Shown in pieces: positions 12,201-18,200 of a stretch of DNA of 40,458 bases; within the stretch, counting starts at the first letter, position 1, and each line of letters opens with the position of its first letter. Location of the stretch: NCBI GenBank assembly GCA_028718225.1, contig JAQUMI010000008.1, positions 1 through 40,458 of the forward strand. The letters run 5' to 3'. Both the position numbers and the translations under genes were made by a program. The notes below the pieces were generated by a model, which was not told the origin of the DNA, ran no database searches, and was given only the letters and a program-made list of their open reading frames with translations. Origin of the DNA: Candidatus Omnitrophota bacterium. GTDB lineage: Bacteria; Omnitrophota; Gorgyraeia; Gygaellales; Profunditerraquicolaceae.

Positions 12201-15200
12201 AGAAAGAGCCAAGCGCCGAGGGGATATTATTAGTTTAGCTAGGATAGAGCGTTATTATCAAAACGTCGAGCCGCGTATTAGCATGGAATCTAATTCCATC
12301 AGCGCCGGCTCTCCGTTAGCGAAGAACCATATGGCCAGTCCCCTTTATAAGATGCAGGAGCAGGCATTTACCGGTAGATTATCCAGCTCTCCGGCGGTTC
12401 AAGATTCGGCATTAATGCCGATGAAGTCTTTTTTTGTGAATGCCAGAGTATGGAGCGAACTACCCGATTACTTTACCGAGATAATCACAAGGTCAATAAG
12501 CTGGGCAGAGGGAGATATTTATCCTTATGGTATAAGGGGGAGAAGGACCGCGGTATTTCCTTTAAAGCGCCCTGTTGAATGCAGCAACGGTAAAATTATC
12601 CGGGCCCTGGAGATCAAAGGCATCTTATTTAAAGAAGGAGACTCAGTCAGTCATCCTTTGAAAGAATTATACCGGGTTTTCAAGGTCCCGGAATTGGATG
12701 CGCAGGGTCAGATAATCCTTCGTGATTCAACAGATTTAAAGGGCGGCTTGGCGTATAGAGCTTCCGTCAACGAATACCGGATACTAAAGGAACTTAACGG
12801 CAGAGTCGACAATGACTATGCTTATCCTGTCGGTTACGGCCAATACCGTGATTACCGGAATAAAGATGAGGCTTTTGGGTTTTTCATAAGGGGGGTGAGC
12901 CAATATCCCGGAGAGCGGATATGGGATCTTTTAAGGAGAAGGCACGGGAGCAATCTTTACAATAGTATTTCTTTATGGAGGAAGTACTCCGGTTTATTGG
13001 AAAAGTACGGTTTAGCCCTGCGCGATTTTCATGACGCCGGTTTCTTTCATAATTATCCGCATTTAGGGAATATCTCCTGGAATAGGGAGAGGGAGAGGAT
13101 AATCTTTCACGATTTTGAAACCTGCTTGAGCATAAAAGACGAAGCCCGCGAAAGAAAGGTCAGCTACCGCCTGATGGATTTATTTTCCGCCTATGCCCAC
13201 TTCCTGAATTTTGCTTTTGGCAAACACGAGAATTTTCAGGATTTGTTTTCTTTGGACAGCAGGTTAAGCGCACGCCAAAACCCTTTTATTCCTTTCTTTA
13301 AGGGGTACTTTAACAGTGCGGAAGCAGATTTGCATTCTTTATCCCCGCAGGTTATTGACGGATTCTTCTCCGCAATGATCGAGCCGGTTACAGAAATAGA
13401 TAATGAGATTATCCGGATGCTCTTGGACAGCGAAGTTCCGGGGCAGGATACCGGCAGCAGCCTTTCTTCTAAGGCAAGCTCACCTTTAAATAACCTCCTT
13501 CAAAAAACAATTTCAGTACTGTGCGGGGATTCGGAGGTTAGGCCGGAGCTTTTCCGTTTTATAGAGGAAATTCGCCGCCAGGCACTTGTTCTTCTTTTTG
13601 CCGGTTCTGATATGCGGGAGAATAATGCGTTAGTAGATTATAAATGCCGGGAGCATGATAATTATGATAGTTTATATAGCGAGATAAAACCATTTATCAG
13701 GTTTATCTCCGTTACTCCACTGTATAGCAATATTCTGTGCTTTTTGGCCTGTACCCTAGAGAATTTGAACTGGCATGTGAGGGACGGATTAGCCTTGATA
13801 GTAGTGTATTTTACCAAGGATATGTGGATAATTTCAGTAAACGACAACGGAAGAGGTTTTCGCGATAAAAAAGGGCGGCCGGTGAGAACCGATGAAGTCA
13901 TAAAATGGAAGAAAAGTCTGGGGAAAAACGGCCGAGAAGGCAAGGGACTTACCGTAGCAGCAGGGAGGGAAGCCGACTTAACGGTTATCTCTCAACCCCG
14001 GGAAAGTTCAGTAATAGCTAAGCTGCCATTTATCCTGCATCCTAAGTGCCGCTCTGTATTTAAGATTGAAAATGATCGCAGAAGGGGAACGAGTATAACC
14101 GGTTATTTTTATAGGGGGTTACTTACTCCGGATAAGCAGGAGTGGAAAGAAGAAACTATCGGCCGCCTTGAAGCGGATTTAAAACAGGGGATTTATTCGC
14201 CGATAATTTCCAGTTCGCCGCTAAAAAAGGACCCTAATCAGCAACTTTACCGAAAGGCTATTTTTTATCTTAGGTTTAGAAATGTCGCTGAGGCGAGCAG
14301 GGCGGCTTTGGAATTGGCGTATAAGGATCCAAAATTAGCCTACGATTTTTACTTGAGGTTTATAAGGTTGAATAAACCGGGAGTTTTGGAAGAAGTCCAT
14401 AAAGGCGCTCTAAGGTTGTTGATCGCTTATGATGTTTTGGGGAATGAACTTTTTAAGGAGTTGGCTAGGGTCCGGAACCGTTCCAGTTCTCCGGTTAAAA
14501 TTGGCCGGAAGCATATAGTTGAGATCTGCGGGGCAAGGTTGAAATTGATCCCTTACGGAGATTTTGCTAATGCAAGGGTAGAAATACGCACCGGCGACGG
14601 TAGGGAGGTAGGATTTATATATGGAGTTGGGGAATTTTGTTCTGACGGCCTCAAGAGGTTTGGCCTGAGGGGTATGAAATTAGAAGCGGATTTTAGAGGT
14701 ACGAATCTATCCCTGGGATTAATCAGGGAGTTTATGAAGATTTTTCCCGCAGACTGGATGCATAGAAACCACAATCCTTTGTTAAGTATCATATTCAAGG
14801 AGCATTTTGGATTTGGCCCGGTTAATCCTGATTTTCGCAACCGGGTATATGTTGGCAGGCCAGATGAAAATAAGATCATTCCGCTATTTTTCCCTTACCA
14901 TCAAGAGCCGCAGAAGGCAATTCCGGATAATGGATTGAATTTAGGATTTAAAATAACCAGTACAACCCCTCATCCCTATACGAAAACTTATATTATGACA
15001 GAATATACAGGCTGCGGGAGTTTGCCGGCGGGGGCACTGGTGAGGACTTATAGTTCTGCCGCCTCCTCGCCGTTATATAATAAAAATTTTGAATTAACTC
15101 AAACTAATTTTACTTTAGATAAGGCGTATTCATTATTACGAGAGTGTAAATTTAGCGGAGATTATGATTTAGTATATTCCAGGGCATTATTACGTGAGAT

Positions 15201-18200
15201 TTTAAACTATCCCATTGAAAAAATTATGGTAGTAGGTATGGGATTGAGATATTTACCGTTATTATTGGCTATGGTAGGTAAACAGGTAGTTTTTGTAAAT
15301 AAAGATATAGCACGTCTAAATATTGTGCAGAATGATGCGCGTACAATAAATGCACTTTTAAAAGAGCCAAGGAAAAAATTGCGCATAGAATTTATTCAGG
15401 GTGAGATAGGTTCTTTGGACATAAAAGCCAATAATTTAGAACCAGAAAGTTTTGACCTAGTTACATTCGTTGATTTGATTGGCGGTATCCCTCAAGGAAA
15501 TCCCAGAGATTGGCTTTTAAAGGCCAAAGTATTGCTTAAGCCAGAAGGCTATCTGGTTATTGATGAAGATAAGGCCAGGGAAGGCCAAAGTAGCCTCATT
15601 GATTACTTTTCTGATATTTTTCCTGAATATGAACAGCTAGCAGGGGGAGCTTACCTTAAAGGGGCATGGAATGGAGAACGCAGTAAGAACCGTTTCCTTA
15701 AAATTAAATCATCTATCGGCGCGCCCAAGAGATTATTTGAGGCAGGTTCTTCTTCCCCTGTTTTTTCTTTAAGCTCGGTAATACTATCTGAATTGAAATA
15801 TTGGATGGACAATTATCCGCCGCTAATTAAAAATAAAAAAGCCACTAAATATAATGAATGGGAACCGACCTGTGATGAACCATCAGGGCTAATAGAGCCG
15901 CTGCCGGTTTTAAAAAGACGCCCGCTGAACTATGCTGGTAATGGAGATAAAGGAGAAAAACCTAACTGGAAGACACTAGAAGTAAAAAATTATTTTACTG
16001 TGCAATTTCCCAGTAGAAAAGCCCAAGGGATAATATATCGGGAAATAAAACTCGGCAATAAAGCAGCCCTACGCATGTTTATAGATATAGGATTAGCAAG
16101 AATAGCAGCTCTAGCGGTTAGCTTTATAAAAAGCCTCCCCCGCAAAATAATTCAAGATGAAGATTGCTATGCTGGCGCCCTTGATATCATTCAACATCCT
16201 TTAATTTACAGGTATGTGAGGGATTTAGCGGTAGCTTTTAATTATTTTCCAGATAACGGTACTTTTGAAGGGTTTATCGAAGAGTATTGGAAAAATTTCT
16301 GGCGTAAGGAAATGGCGTGCGAATTAAATAACGGGATTATTCCAGTCCCCCATAATTTTTATCAGCGTAGACACAAAGTAGTAGAGGCAGCACGGGTTTT
16401 AGAAGAATCAGGCCTGTGGGCGAGTTATGAAAGAATCAGCCAGGTATCCGGTATGGATCTGGATAGTGTTCACGCTATGATTGGCGGTTGCCCTCTTGAT
16501 GGAAATATAGTATCTTTTGAGACACCTATCTCTGATAATAGGGAAGAGAGTTTTACATTAGAAGATACTATCGGGTTCGAACCGAATAGCTGGACAGGGA
16601 AATTGACCGTTCTTATAAATTATCTAACTGAGAGAATGAAAAAATGCAGGGTAGGATGGCAGCAACAAATTGTATTTATATACTATCAAATCTTGAAATA
16701 TGGGTGGGCTGAAACCAATGAAGAGTTAGCCAAGAGGGGCTTTACTCCAAAAAATAATCGTAAGCGTATTCACCAAATGGCGCAGGAAGCTGTCAAAAAG
16801 TCCGGATTAAATGCGGAAGTGCTAGAAAAAATTCAAGATGAATTAGGTATAGGCAGTTCTTCTTCGCCGGCAGAACAAAATATCTCTACTCCTTACGTTT
16901 TTTCTATGTCAGCGATTAATCAGAATTATAGGTATACCTTTGATAACTCTATTTATACAATTGCTTTAAGTTTTAGGATACCTCCTTCCCAGATTTTATT
17001 AGCTTTACCGTTTCGGATGAGAATGAACTGGCGTAAAGAAGAGAAACAGTTTATGAAGATCGAGAAGGTATTAGGACGGTTTAATTGTTCGGGCCTGGAA
17101 GAGTTACTTGAGCGCGCATCGGAAATAAGAATAAAAGCTACAAGAGAAGGGTGGAAGGAAACGCAAAAATTGCTTATGTCATTATTCCCTTTTTTACCTA
17201 AAGAAGAGAGAGAACCTAAGTTGGATTTTGTCCCTGAATTTGACTGTAATGAACTTTTTATATTAAACCGGAGCGTTGCTTCTCTGTCTAATCCTGTCTG
17301 TACATCGGGAGATTTTCAAACTACAGACCCTTTTAGCCACGCTAAGGATAATTTTACCTATATAGTGAAAGTATTGCAACTGGAAAGGTTGTTGCATAAT
17401 AATAATGTAGAGGTAAACGCTCTGATTATTTTTTGCGATAATTATTTTACAGAAGCATTGCATTCGTTGATCCGGAAAAATGAGCAGAAGATAAAAATAC
17501 TGCGATATGCCAGGGATCGTGGTTTGCCGATTGTTCTGATACCTTCGCGTCTTTGTGATGATCCAGGGCTCTATGAATATACCAAACAAGCTGAAAAATG
17601 TATCGACGGGTATTCTTATCGTCGGGAGGGGCTGTTAATTCCTTCCAGCTCGCCGTTGCTTAAAGGGCGCAGCCCGATGACAGATAAAAATAACGTTTCT
17701 TTTTTATCAGGAGTATTTTTAGGGGAACTGGGGGTGATCTCTTCGGGTTATGCAGAGTTGAATAGTGTGGTTATTCGGATTTTGAAAAAGCTTAGCGGCC
17801 AGTATTCTTATACCCGGGTTCATTCTGAACGGGTGGCACAATATAGTTTGCTTTTGGCTGAAGAGTTGGCGCAAAAAAAGAATGGTCCGTTTGATTGGGC
17901 AGACTTCCTCTTGAACGCCTATCTTGCCGGGCTCCTGCATGATATTGGTAAGGTTAACATTCCTAAAAAGATTATTAATGGTAAAGCTGGCCTCAATGAA
18001 AAGGAGCTTATCAAAATAAAAACCCATGTTTCTGGAAGTGTCAGGATCCTTAAAAAATATCCTATTTTCCCAAGAGAGGTGATAGACGGCGTCCGGTTCC
18101 ATCATCAGAGATGGAACGGGCAAGGTTACCCATATCAGTTAACCGGAGAGAACATTCCATTAATAGCTTCTATTGTTTCTGTGGCAGACGTATTTGATGC

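Noticed and set aside
120-18123. Numerous 60-158 aa antisense ORFs opposite the giant gene
   Set aside because: Short, no recognisable motifs, low-complexity or shadow-like composition, no SD context; typical shadow ORFs of a long coding frame.
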